This document shows, one piece after another, positions 1-5,441 of a stretch of DNA of 5,441 nucleotides. How positions within the stretch are numbered: position 1 is the stretch's first letter; every line of letters starts with the position of its first letter. Source of the stretch: Gemmatimonadales bacterium (lineage in GTDB: Bacteria; Gemmatimonadota; Gemmatimonadetes; Gemmatimonadales; GWC2-71-9); the NCBI GenBank assembly GCA_030601605.1, contig JAUVTI010000140.1:1-5441 (forward strand). Reading direction: 5' to 3'. The notes under the pieces were generated by a model. That model ran no database searches, was not told the origin of the DNA, and saw only the letters and a program-made list of their open reading frames with translations. The translations under genes were made by a program, and so were the position numbers.

Positions 1-758
1 GGTACGGCGCCCCGAAACGCTACACGGTTTGCGATTCCCAGATTGTCGGAGGCGAGCTCCAACGCCGTCCGCTCCGGTCCGTCTCCCACTATTGCGCAGC
101 GCCACGGAAGGCTCACGCTCGCCAGGGCGGAGAGCAGGTCCGCCACGCCCTTCTCCGGTACCAGGCGCCCCACGTAGCCCACCGTGAGCGGCGACGCGCT
201 GTCGCGGCCGGCACTCTCCGGCTGCGGCGGGTCGATGCCAACCTGGGGAATCACTGCGAGGGGGCGCGTGGGGTCCACCCGTTTCAGCAGCTCGGCTGCG
301 GCCTGGTTTCCGGCTACGCACCCGGTGCAGCGGCTCAGCACGCGCCGCGCGAGAATGCGAAGCGGCCACGGCGGGTGATGCGCCAGGTTCTGCCACGTGA
401 ACAGCACCACCGGCACACCGAAACGGCGTGACAGCCGCACCGACGCGCGGGCCGCGAGGCTCCAGGGCTCCTCCTCCACGTGCAGTAGATCGAAGCCGCC
501 CTGGCTCAGCTCCTGGGCGATGGCGCCGACGTCCCACCTGGCCGCGGCTGGCGTCGAGAGCAGGCGCTGCACGCGAACCGGCACGACCCGTATGTCGTGG
601 TCCGAACCGGCGGCCACCTCCCACTCCTTTCCGAGTGCGCCCTCCCGCCAGTGCGCGGGTACGATGAGGGTGACATCGATACCCTGCTCAGCGAGGGCGT
701 AGAGCTGCTTGCGGCTCTGGGGCTCGACGTACGTGTGGGACAGGACGGCGACGCGCAT
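1..758 (-). CDS. GT4 glycosyltransferase, C-terminus cut off by window edge
   Basis: Predicted cytoplasmic GT-B fold glycosyltransferase of family GT4 that would transfer a sugar from a nucleotide donor to a growing polysaccharide unit. I translated 252 residues from the ATG at 758; the frame is open to position 1. The N-terminal acceptor domain starts at once with a Rossmann strand (MRVAVLSHTYVEPQ) and holds HVEEEPWSLA at residues 93-102, a pattern I recall from other GT4 enzymes. The C-terminal donor domain opens with GYVGRLVPEKGV at 194-205 and VGDGPER at 224-230, both classic GT4 signatures. The family is usually 370-400 residues, so roughly 120-150 residues, including the E-x7-E motif, lie outside the window. 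The start overlaps the upstream stop by one base (TGATG). The nearest purine-rich site, GAGG at 772-775, is 13 nt away, which is long, so coupled re-initiation is likely. Family assignment is firm; sugar and linkage are unknown. Confidence 0.93.
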   Translation of the reverse strand, partial: MRVAVLSHTYVEPQSRKQLYALAEQGIDVTLIVPAHWREGALGKEWEVAAGSDHDIRVVPVRVQRLLSTPAAARWDVGAIAQELSQGGFDLLHVEEEPWSLAARASVRLSRRFGVPVVLFTWQNLAHHPPWPLRILARRVLSRCTGCVAGNQAAAELLKRVDPTRPLAVIPQVGIDPPQPESAGRDSASPLTVGYVGRLVPEKGVADLLSALASVSLPWRCAIVGDGPERTALELASDNLGIANRVAFRGAV

Positions 759-1837
759 CAGGAGCGCCGCACCTCGTCATAGACCGCCACCGTCTCGCGG
801 GCTACGTCGTCCCACGTGCGGGTCTGCGCCAGCTTGCGCGCCTCGGTTGCGAGCCGCGCGCGCAGCTCGCCGTCGTGCTGGATGGCCCTGAGCGCGGCCG
901 CTGACTCTTCGGGGCGCCGCGGCCGTACCACCCAGCCCGATAGCCGGTCGGTCACGAGCTCGGCGATGCCCGCCTGGTCGGAGACGATGGGGATGAGTCC
1001 GTGCGCCATCGCCTCGGCCACCACCAGCCCGAACGCGTCGTAGATGGTGGGATGGAGCAGCACGTCGGCCGCTCCGTACGCGGGCGTGAGGTCGGGCAGT
1101 CCGTTCACCCACCACACGCGCTCCGCCACTCCGAGCGTGCGCGCCGCGGCCTGGTACTCCTCCAGCTTCGAGCGGCTCACTACCAATAGCCGCACCCCGT
1201 CCACCGAGGCGATAGCCTTGAGCGCGACGTCGAGTCCCTTGCGCGCGTCGCCCGCGTAGAGCGCAACGAGACCGTCCTGCGGCAGCTGGAACCGGTTGCG
1301 CGCCTCTTCGTGATCCACGGGCTCGACTGCGGGGAAGGCGTGATGGACCACGCTGACGTCGTCCTTGCGGCCGTAGTGCCGCGCCAGGTCCTCCTTGATG
1401 CGGCCGCTGGGCGCGATCACGGCGCGGACGCGCTCGCGGTAGAACCGGGTCTCGCGCGACTGGACGGCGCCGCCCAGGAGTCTCTCTCCCAGCCCCGGGG
1501 ACACGTGCGCGCTGCGCACCGCGTCGCGCCAGGCCTCGAGCACTATGTGTGCCGTGGCGACGTCGGCGGAGTGGGCGCTCCAGCCCTGCACGTGCACGAC
1601 GTCGTGCCGCCCGCGCACGGCTGCGAACGCCGTGGGGAAGGTGAGCATCGTGGCGTGTGCCGGCCTTCGCACGGCGGGCACGAGGCGGAACCGCACGCCA
1701 TCGGGCAGAGCGGCCGTGGCGCTCGCGGCGTACAGCGTGACACTGTGCTCGCGCGCCAGCCGCGACACCAGCTCGACGGCGTAGCGCCCGTGTCCCTCGC
1801 GCGTGTCGAAGTCGTGCACCACGAATCCGATGTTCAT
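758..1837 (-). CDS. GT4 family glycosyltransferase (359 aa)
   Basis: Predicted cytoplasmic, retaining GT-B glycosyltransferase of family GT4, acting on a lipid-linked saccharide acceptor. The first strand is MNIGFVVHDF, followed by a glycine loop and helix (EGHGRYAVELVSRLA, residues 14-28) that matches the acceptor-domain start of this family. The donor-binding domain begins near 190, with YAGDARKGLDVALKA at 194-208 in the place of the usual G-R/K-x-x-KG element. The late motif is YDAFGLVVAEAMAHG at 266-280, followed by IVSDQAGIAELV at 284-295. The first acid of the E-x7-E pair is Asp267 and the second is Glu275, a substitution tolerated in many GT4 members. The ATG at 1837 lies 7 nt after the flippase stop, with a good Shine-Dalgarno (GAGG, 1843-1846) overlapping that stop codon. 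The stop overlaps the next gene's start by one base. It is not closely similar by eye to the other two GT4 proteins, so it probably makes a different linkage; the substrate cannot be named. Confidence 0.95.
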   Translation of the reverse strand: MNIGFVVHDFDTREGHGRYAVELVSRLAREHSVTLYAASATAALPDGVRFRLVPAVRRPAHATMLTFPTAFAAVRGRHDVVHVQGWSAHSADVATAHIVLEAWRDAVRSAHVSPGLGERLLGGAVQSRETRFYRERVRAVIAPSGRIKEDLARHYGRKDDVSVVHHAFPAVEPVDHEEARNRFQLPQDGLVALYAGDARKGLDVALKAIASVDGVRLLVVSRSKLEEYQAAARTLGVAERVWWVNGLPDLTPAYGAADVLLHPTIYDAFGLVVAEAMAHGLIPIVSDQAGIAELVTDRLSGWVVRPRRPEESAAALRAIQHDGELRARLATEARKLAQTRTWDDVARETVAVYDEVRRS

Positions 1838-1842
1838 GGCCG

Positions 1843-1847
1843 CCTCA
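1843..1847 (-). promoter_or_regulatory. Shine-Dalgarno site overlapping the flippase stop codon
   Basis: TGAGG on the minus strand combines the flippase TGA stop (1847-1845) with a GAGG core 5 nt before the ATG at 1837. Ribosomes ending the flippase would be placed directly on the start region of the next glycosyltransferase, which suggests translational coupling. Confidence 0.65.
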
Positions 1848-3365
1848 TCGTGCCCTCGTGAACAGGGCCCGCATCCGATCCAGATTCATGCGCCGCTGTC
1901 CGGGTGTGAGCATGGCGAACCACCATACCAGAAGATACGCGATCACGGCGGCGCTCATCTCGAGCGCCAGCTCGGCCCAGCCCAGCGAAGTGCGCGAGTG
2001 CGCCAGGCGCCAGGTGACGAGGAAGAACACCACGCCCCAGGCGATGGGGATCAGGGTCGCGCGGAGCAACGCACCGGGGCGAAGGCCGAATTCGCGCTTG
2101 AGCAGCAGCGGCAGGTACCAGGCGCTCGTAAGCGACACCGCAACCAGGGTTCCGAGGAGCGGTCCAGCCACGCCGTACCGCGGGGTCAGTCCGATACTCA
2201 GTGCCAGGTTGATCACGGCGGAGATGACGGTCACCGGAACGAGCCGTGCCACTCGCCCGGTACCCTCGAATGCCCAGTCCCACAGAGTCACCACCGCCAG
2301 CAGTATTGCGCCCGTGCCGGCCGCGAGAGTGACGAGATCGCCTGCGTAGCGCTCCGCCCCCACCCAGAGACTCACAAAGTGCTCGTTGTAGGCGACGATC
2401 GGAACCAGCACCGCGATGCCGAGGGCCGTGACCAGGTGAGTGAGCTCCACGAGCCGCGCGTTGAAGATCGCGCGCTCGCCCCGCGCGTCCAGCTCGGCGA
2501 GTCCGGCCCAGGTGGCCGATCCGATGCTCTGCACCTGCTGCTGTGCGAGCTGCACGAGGCGCTGCGTTATGAAGAGGGGCACCACCATCACCGGCCCGAG
2601 CATCGCGGCCACGATGATCCGGTCGGAGGCCACGCTGATCCGCCCGCACATCTGGCGCGTCACGGTGGGCCGGTTGAGTTTCCACAGCTCGCTCCACGCC
2701 TCCGCGTCCGGCACGCGGCTCGTGACCGCCTTGACCAGCCAGGGCCGCTCTTTGGCCTCGCGACCCACGAGCACGAAGTAGAACGCATACCCGCCGAACA
2801 CGAGCGCCACCATCTGGCCCGTGATCCCCCATCCTGAGTAGGCCAGCAGCAGCGCGACGGAGGTGATGAGCAGGCTCTGCACGAGCAGGAGGAGATTGAC
2901 CCGGTAGCCCTCCTGGCGTGCCTCCCAGAGCTGGCGGAACGGGATGAGCGGGGTGAGGGCCAGCCCCACGACCGCGACCAGTGCCGCGCGTGTCAGGTCG
3001 CCGGTGAGCGCGGCGTCCACGGGTACGAGGAAGGGGATCCCCGCGGCGAGTATGAGTCCACCCAGCAGCATGAACGCGGTGATGCGTACGTAGGCGCGCA
3101 CTCCCGCAGAGACCGTCGCCCCAAGGGCGGAGCGCTCGTCTCGCGACAGCGCCTTTGCCAGCAGTGGGTACAGGGCACCGCCGATCCCCAGCTCCAACAG
3201 GGTGAGGTGCGCGTACCAGTCCGCTGCCGCGCGGTACGCCCCGAAACGTTCCTCGCCGAGCCAGCGGAGCAGGTACGGAATGGCGATCAGCCCGACGACC
3301 ATCGTCACCGCGGTGAACGCGACGCTCGTCAGGTAAGTGAAGATGGCGCGGCGCGAGCGGGTCAC
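1845..3365 (-). CDS. Wzx-like polysaccharide flippase (MOP superfamily)
   Basis: Predicted inner-membrane flippase of the Polysacc_synt (Wzx/RfbX) branch of the MOP exporters, which moves undecaprenyl-linked oligosaccharide units to the outer face of the membrane. I call 506 residues from a GTG start. About 12-14 hydrophobic segments are visible, near 10-33, 43-70, 93-112, 125-143, 155-176, 180-200, 248-268, 307-327, 341-365, 372-393, 396-421, 432-453 and 464-485. Family-like patterns are LGEERFGAYRA (36-46), LLELGIGGALYPLLAKAL (56-73), SDRIIVAAMLGP (247-258) and the INLALSIGLTPRYGVAGPLLGT stretch (385-406). The tail is basic, as expected for a cytoplasmic end. The frame is open upstream for another 74 codons, but that part is the out-of-frame 3' end of the glycosyltransferase gene and is arginine-rich. 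The GTG at 3365 has AGGAGAGG at a 6-nt spacing and forms a GTGA overlap with the upstream stop, so it is the clear start. Wzx-type identity is well supported; the exported glycan is unknown. Confidence 0.94.
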   Translation of the reverse strand: MTRSRRAIFTYLTSVAFTAVTMVVGLIAIPYLLRWLGEERFGAYRAAADWYAHLTLLELGIGGALYPLLAKALSRDERSALGATVSAGVRAYVRITAFMLLGGLILAAGIPFLVPVDAALTGDLTRAALVAVVGLALTPLIPFRQLWEARQEGYRVNLLLLVQSLLITSVALLLAYSGWGITGQMVALVFGGYAFYFVLVGREAKERPWLVKAVTSRVPDAEAWSELWKLNRPTVTRQMCGRISVASDRIIVAAMLGPVMVVPLFITQRLVQLAQQQVQSIGSATWAGLAELDARGERAIFNARLVELTHLVTALGIAVLVPIVAYNEHFVSLWVGAERYAGDLVTLAAGTGAILLAVVTLWDWAFEGTGRVARLVPVTVISAVINLALSIGLTPRYGVAGPLLGTLVAVSLTSAWYLPLLLKREFGLRPGALLRATLIPIAWGVVFFLVTWRLAHSRTSLGWAELALEMSAAVIAYLLVWWFAMLTPGQRRMNLDRMRALFTRAR

Positions 3366-4543
3366 GACGTGCCTCTCCTGCCGCGCACCAGCTGTTCGTA
3401 GACGGCGAGCGTTGCATCGGCGGTACGGTCCCAGGAGAATCGGGCCGCTGTCTCTCGGCCACGCGATGCGCGCTCCTCGCGATCGGAGCGCTTCAGCAGC
3501 GCCAGAATCTCGGACGCCGCGCGCTCCTCGTCGCGGGGGTCGAGAAGGATCCCGGACTCGCCGACAACCTCGCGTGCGGCGCCCCATTCACTCACGACGA
3601 CCGGGCATCCCCGGCTCAGCGCCTCGAGTGCGGGAAGCCCGAAACTCTCTCGCCAGGAGAGGCTCACGAAGGCCTCCGCGCCGTCGTACAGATGCACCAA
3701 CTCATCAGATATGTTTGCCAGGAATCGCGGGCCCTCGCCAGGGTGGAGTCCGCACCTCACCGCCTGCTGTCGCAGTTCGGTGGGCGGTGTCTTGGATCCC
3801 ACGACAACGAGGCTCAGCTCCGGTCTCGCTTCCCGCACCCGCACGAATGTTCGCAGCAGTCCAGGGACGTTCTTGTGGGGCTCGAAGCCACCTACGTACA
3901 GCAGGTATGGCGGCGTAACGCCGAGCGCCTCCAGAGTGCGCGCGCGCTCCTTTGAGTCCGTCGGCGGTCCGGTGAACGCCTGCGGCACCGCGAGGGGCGT
4001 CACGCTGACGCGGTCGGGCTGGAGGCCAAGGAAGCGGATCGTTTCGTCTCTCGTGAACTGCGAGGGCGTCAGGATGTGGTTCGCCCGCGCCACCTGACTC
4101 CGCCAATAGAGATTCGGGAAGGTGAAGCTGTATGGGCTGGCGGAGAAGCCCAGGTAGTCCTTGACCGTACCCGGCAGACGTCCGCTCTCGACGAGGTCGA
4201 GGTAGCTGTGCTGCGTGACGCTGTGGACGGTCATCACGATGGGGCGCGGGCTCATCAGCGGCACCCCATGCTCGCACGGAGCGTGGTACAGGTCGTAGCC
4301 GCCGCTCCCGATTGCCCACGGCAGCGCGACCTGCTCCCAGTGGAGGCCGCTCACGTCCCGCACCGGCACCAGATCCGCACGCAGGTCCTCGAGGTGTTCT
4401 TCGTTGAGCGGCTGCCGCGCGCGGTGGAGCAGGGAAACGCGCACCCCTCGCCGCTCCAGGGCGCCGGCGAGGCCAACCAGATATCGGTCCATGCCGCGCA
4501 GCACGGGTCCGGCCAGAGAGCGGCCGTCGAACGCGATTCCCAA
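3362..4543 (-). CDS. GT4 glycosyltransferase, MtfB/WbdB mannosyltransferase-like
   Basis: Predicted cytoplasmic, retaining GT-B glycosyltransferase of family GT4, 393 residues, typical in length. It resembles the MtfB/WbdB-like subgroup, which includes O-antigen mannosyltransferases, though mannose is only a guess here. The N-terminus (start codon then GIAFDGRSLAG) fits the first strand and loop of this subgroup (usually MxIxIDxRxL). Further motifs are TVHSVTQHSY at 105-114, ILTPSQFTRDE at 157-167, YVGGFEPHKNVPGLL at 216-230, and RESFGLPALEALSRG at 298-312 with an intact E-x7-E (Glu299 and Glu307). SEWGAAREVVGESGILLDP follows at 318-336, and the C-terminal FSWDRTADATLAVYEQL (369-385) is typical. 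The start is TTG at 4543, 14 nt after the methyltransferase stop, with no convincing Shine-Dalgarno. The next in-frame ATG, at codon 18, would remove the first strand. An in-frame CTG at 4561 is a weaker alternative. The 3' end overlaps the flippase start by 4 nt and carries the flippase ribosome binding site. Confidence 0.95.
   Translation of the reverse strand: MGIAFDGRSLAGPVLRGMDRYLVGLAGALERRGVRVSLLHRARQPLNEEHLEDLRADLVPVRDVSGLHWEQVALPWAIGSGGYDLYHAPCEHGVPLMSPRPIVMTVHSVTQHSYLDLVESGRLPGTVKDYLGFSASPYSFTFPNLYWRSQVARANHILTPSQFTRDETIRFLGLQPDRVSVTPLAVPQAFTGPPTDSKERARTLEALGVTPPYLLYVGGFEPHKNVPGLLRTFVRVREARPELSLVVVGSKTPPTELRQQAVRCGLHPGEGPRFLANISDELVHLYDGAEAFVSLSWRESFGLPALEALSRGCPVVVSEWGAAREVVGESGILLDPRDEERAASEILALLKRSDREERASRGRETAARFSWDRTADATLAVYEQLVRGRRGTS
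3372..3379 (-). promoter_or_regulatory. Shine-Dalgarno site for the flippase GTG start
   Basis: AGGAGAGG on the minus strand lies 6 nt before the GTG at 3365, inside the last codons of the upstream glycosyltransferase. It is the strongest ribosome binding site in the window. It decides the flippase start, because the in-frame extension upstream of it lacks any such signal and overlaps coding sequence in another frame. Confidence 0.8.
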
Positions 4544-4557
4544 TGGCCCGAGCCCGC

Positions 4558-5409
4558 TCAGGTCGTCCCCCGCAGGATCGAGCCCGGCCGGTGCAGCACC
4601 AGCCCGAACTCGAGGTAGATGCCGGGATCCACGTCGCTCTGATCGCGGAACCTGAGCAGCGTGGCGGAGAGTGTATCCGGGAGCTGCGCCAGCAACCGGT
4701 GGCCCAAGGCCTCGGGGCTGTAGAACCGGCCGTGCTCCTGCCGATACCGGTACAGCGGCCTGAGCTCGGCATCGGAGTCGAAGTCACGCAACCGGTCGAT
4801 CGGGACTTCGGTAGGATCGAAATACACCCGGTGGGTGTCGGCCACGTAGAGCGGGATGATGAGGCAGGCCCCGCGCTCGCTCAACACGCGGTCCACCTCG
4901 GCGAGGAACTCCACGTCGCCATTGCCCTCGAAGTGCTCGTATGAGCAGTGCAGTGTGAGGGCGTCGAAGAACCCGGCCTCGATGTCCTTCATTTCCTGCG
5001 CGAGCCCCCCGACCTGCCGCAGGGCCATGTCGGTCTCGAACAGCAGGTCCTGGGTCCAGTGCTCCACGTCGGGCCAGTCGCGCGCCAGCGCGCGGGCAAT
5101 CGGACTGGTAGCGGCCGCCATGTCGCAGTAGCGGGCGGCGGCAGAGAAATCGAGCAGCGTGAACGTCAGCGCGTGCTCCAGCGCCTTCTCTCGTCCCTGG
5201 TCTATCCGATCGTACGATGGCCCGTACCTCTTCCAGTACGTATTGATCTCGCGCGCCACGTCGGGGCTCGACAGGGAGATCTCCCGCCGCGCCACTCCGG
5301 GCGGTGCCGCATCGCACATTCGCTTCCACAGCGCATCCGGTTCGGCATCGAATTGGATGCGCTCCGACGGGCTCACGCGGCGCGCGAGCTCGCCGTGCAG
5401 CCGGCTCAT
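4558..5409 (-). CDS. SAM-dependent methyltransferase-like protein, 5' end uncertain
   Basis: Likely class I (Rossmann-fold) methyltransferase using S-adenosylmethionine, probably modifying a sugar of the glycan built by the neighbouring enzymes; this role is inferred from context. In the 283 residues from the ATG at 5409, a helical N-terminal part (about 1-85) is followed by YCDMAAATSPIARALA (94-109), which sits where motif I should be but has alanines in place of the glycines. FFDALTLHCSYEHFEG (147-162) matches the post-motif strand, and FLAEVDRVLSERGACLIIPLY (168-188) matches the usual E-x-x-RvLkpGG-x-liI element. I recall a family of uncharacterised methyltransferases with an AAA-x-SP motif and an HCS-[YF]-EHFEG motif, so the change may be a family feature and not decay. 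EHGRFYSPEAL (225-235) lies in the C-terminal part. The ATG has no purine-rich site upstream, and the frame stays open for all ten codons to the right edge, so the true start may lie outside the window. Its stop is 14 nt before the next gene. Confidence 0.8.
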   Translation of the reverse strand: MSRLHGELARRVSPSERIQFDAEPDALWKRMCDAAPPGVARREISLSSPDVAREINTYWKRYGPSYDRIDQGREKALEHALTFTLLDFSAAARYCDMAAATSPIARALARDWPDVEHWTQDLLFETDMALRQVGGLAQEMKDIEAGFFDALTLHCSYEHFEGNGDVEFLAEVDRVLSERGACLIIPLYVADTHRVYFDPTEVPIDRLRDFDSDAELRPLYRYRQEHGRFYSPEALGHRLLAQLPDTLSATLLRFRDQSDVDPGIYLEFGLVLHRPGSILRGTT

Positions 5410-5441
5410 GGCGCGGTGGTAGAGACGGGAGTAGCGCCGCG

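Larger units (their letters stand above)
1..5441 (-). other. Polysaccharide biosynthesis operon (partial at both ends)
   Basis: Five co-directional genes are packed with junctions of 14 nt, a 4-nt GTGA overlap, 7 nt and a 1-nt TGATG overlap, leaving about 21 non-coding bases between genes. No hairpin terminator or promoter-like gap is visible, so the promoter lies to the right of 5441 and the operon end to the left of 1. Three GT4 transferases with a Wzx-like flippase indicate a Wzx-dependent pathway and not an ABC-transporter one. The priming transferase, polymerase and sugar-nucleotide genes are absent here and would be expected nearby. No stretch over 300 bases lacks a gene. Confidence 0.85.

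Noticed and set aside
1310..1861. A 183-codon plus-strand frame antisense to the second GT4.
   Set aside because: It has no recognisable motif and lies fully opposite a well-supported glycosyltransferase.
1803..2837. A 344-codon open frame on the plus strand, antisense to the flippase.
   Set aside because: The product is His/Gln/Glu/Arg-rich low-complexity sequence, which is what the reverse of a hydrophobic membrane gene gives. It has no domain and no convincing start context.
3230..3256. A 12-bp match (CGCCCCGAAACG) shared with positions 8-19.
   Set aside because: A match of this length is expected about once by chance in a window of this size, and both copies lie in unrelated coding sequence.
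1834..3462. A 542-codon open frame on the minus strand in another phase over the flippase gene.
   Set aside because: It is very rich in Arg, Gly, Ala and Pro with no recognisable domain or hydrophobic pattern. The overlapping frame encodes a clear Wzx-like membrane protein with a ribosome binding site. Long shadow frames are common at this G+C.
4540..4590. Possible hairpin around the methyltransferase stop and TTG start, formed by GGCC/GGCC and GCTC/GAGC pairings.
   Set aside because: The stems are only about 4 bp with a loop near 20 nt, expected by chance at this G+C. There is no U-run to make it a terminator.
3705..4787. A 360-codon minus-strand frame that spans the junction between the methyltransferase and the MtfB-like transferase.
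   Set aside because: It overlaps two genes with clear motifs in another phase, and its Arg/Ala/Gly/Pro-rich content is typical of a shadow frame.
1..5441. Search for CRISPR arrays, tRNA/rRNA, insertion sequence ends, riboswitches or defence genes.
   Set aside because: Essentially all bases are in five polysaccharide-related genes; no repeat array, transposase, clover-leaf or intergenic space was found to hold such elements.

Overview
The window is a compact slice of a cell-surface polysaccharide (O-antigen, capsule or exopolysaccharide) biosynthesis cluster from a high-G+C bacterium (about 65% G+C by eye). The phylum cannot be read from the sequence. A metagenomic or environmental lineage such as Gemmatimonadota, a myxobacterium-like group or an actinobacterium would fit, but this is only a guess. 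Purine-rich Shine-Dalgarno sites and GTG/TTG starts are used.

All five genes lie on the minus strand and read from right to left. In transcription order they are: a SAM-dependent methyltransferase-like protein (5409 to 4558, reading frame still open to the right edge); a GT4 glycosyltransferase of the MtfB/WbdB-like type (4543 to 3362, TTG start); a Wzx-type flippase of the MOP superfamily (3365 to 1845, GTG start); a second GT4 glycosyltransferase (1837 to 758); and a third GT4 glycosyltransferase (758 to beyond position 1, C-terminal part missing). Junctions are 14 nt, a 4-nt overlap, 7 nt and a 1-nt overlap. Only about 21 bases between genes are non-coding, so this is one operon with probable translational coupling. 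No promoter, terminator, RNA gene, repeat array or mobile element is visible, and the operon runs off both edges.

A plausible joint role is as follows. The three glycosyltransferases add sugars to a lipid-linked oligosaccharide on the cytoplasmic face. The methyltransferase may methylate one of those sugars. The Wzx-like protein then flips the finished unit across the inner membrane for polymerisation. The priming transferase, the Wzy polymerase, chain-length control and sugar-nucleotide synthesis genes are not in this window.

I see no novel defence, mobile or regulatory system. The points most worth a second look are the methyltransferase with its altered motif I and uncertain 5' end, the TTG start of the MtfB-like transferase, and the all-retaining GT4 set around one flippase.
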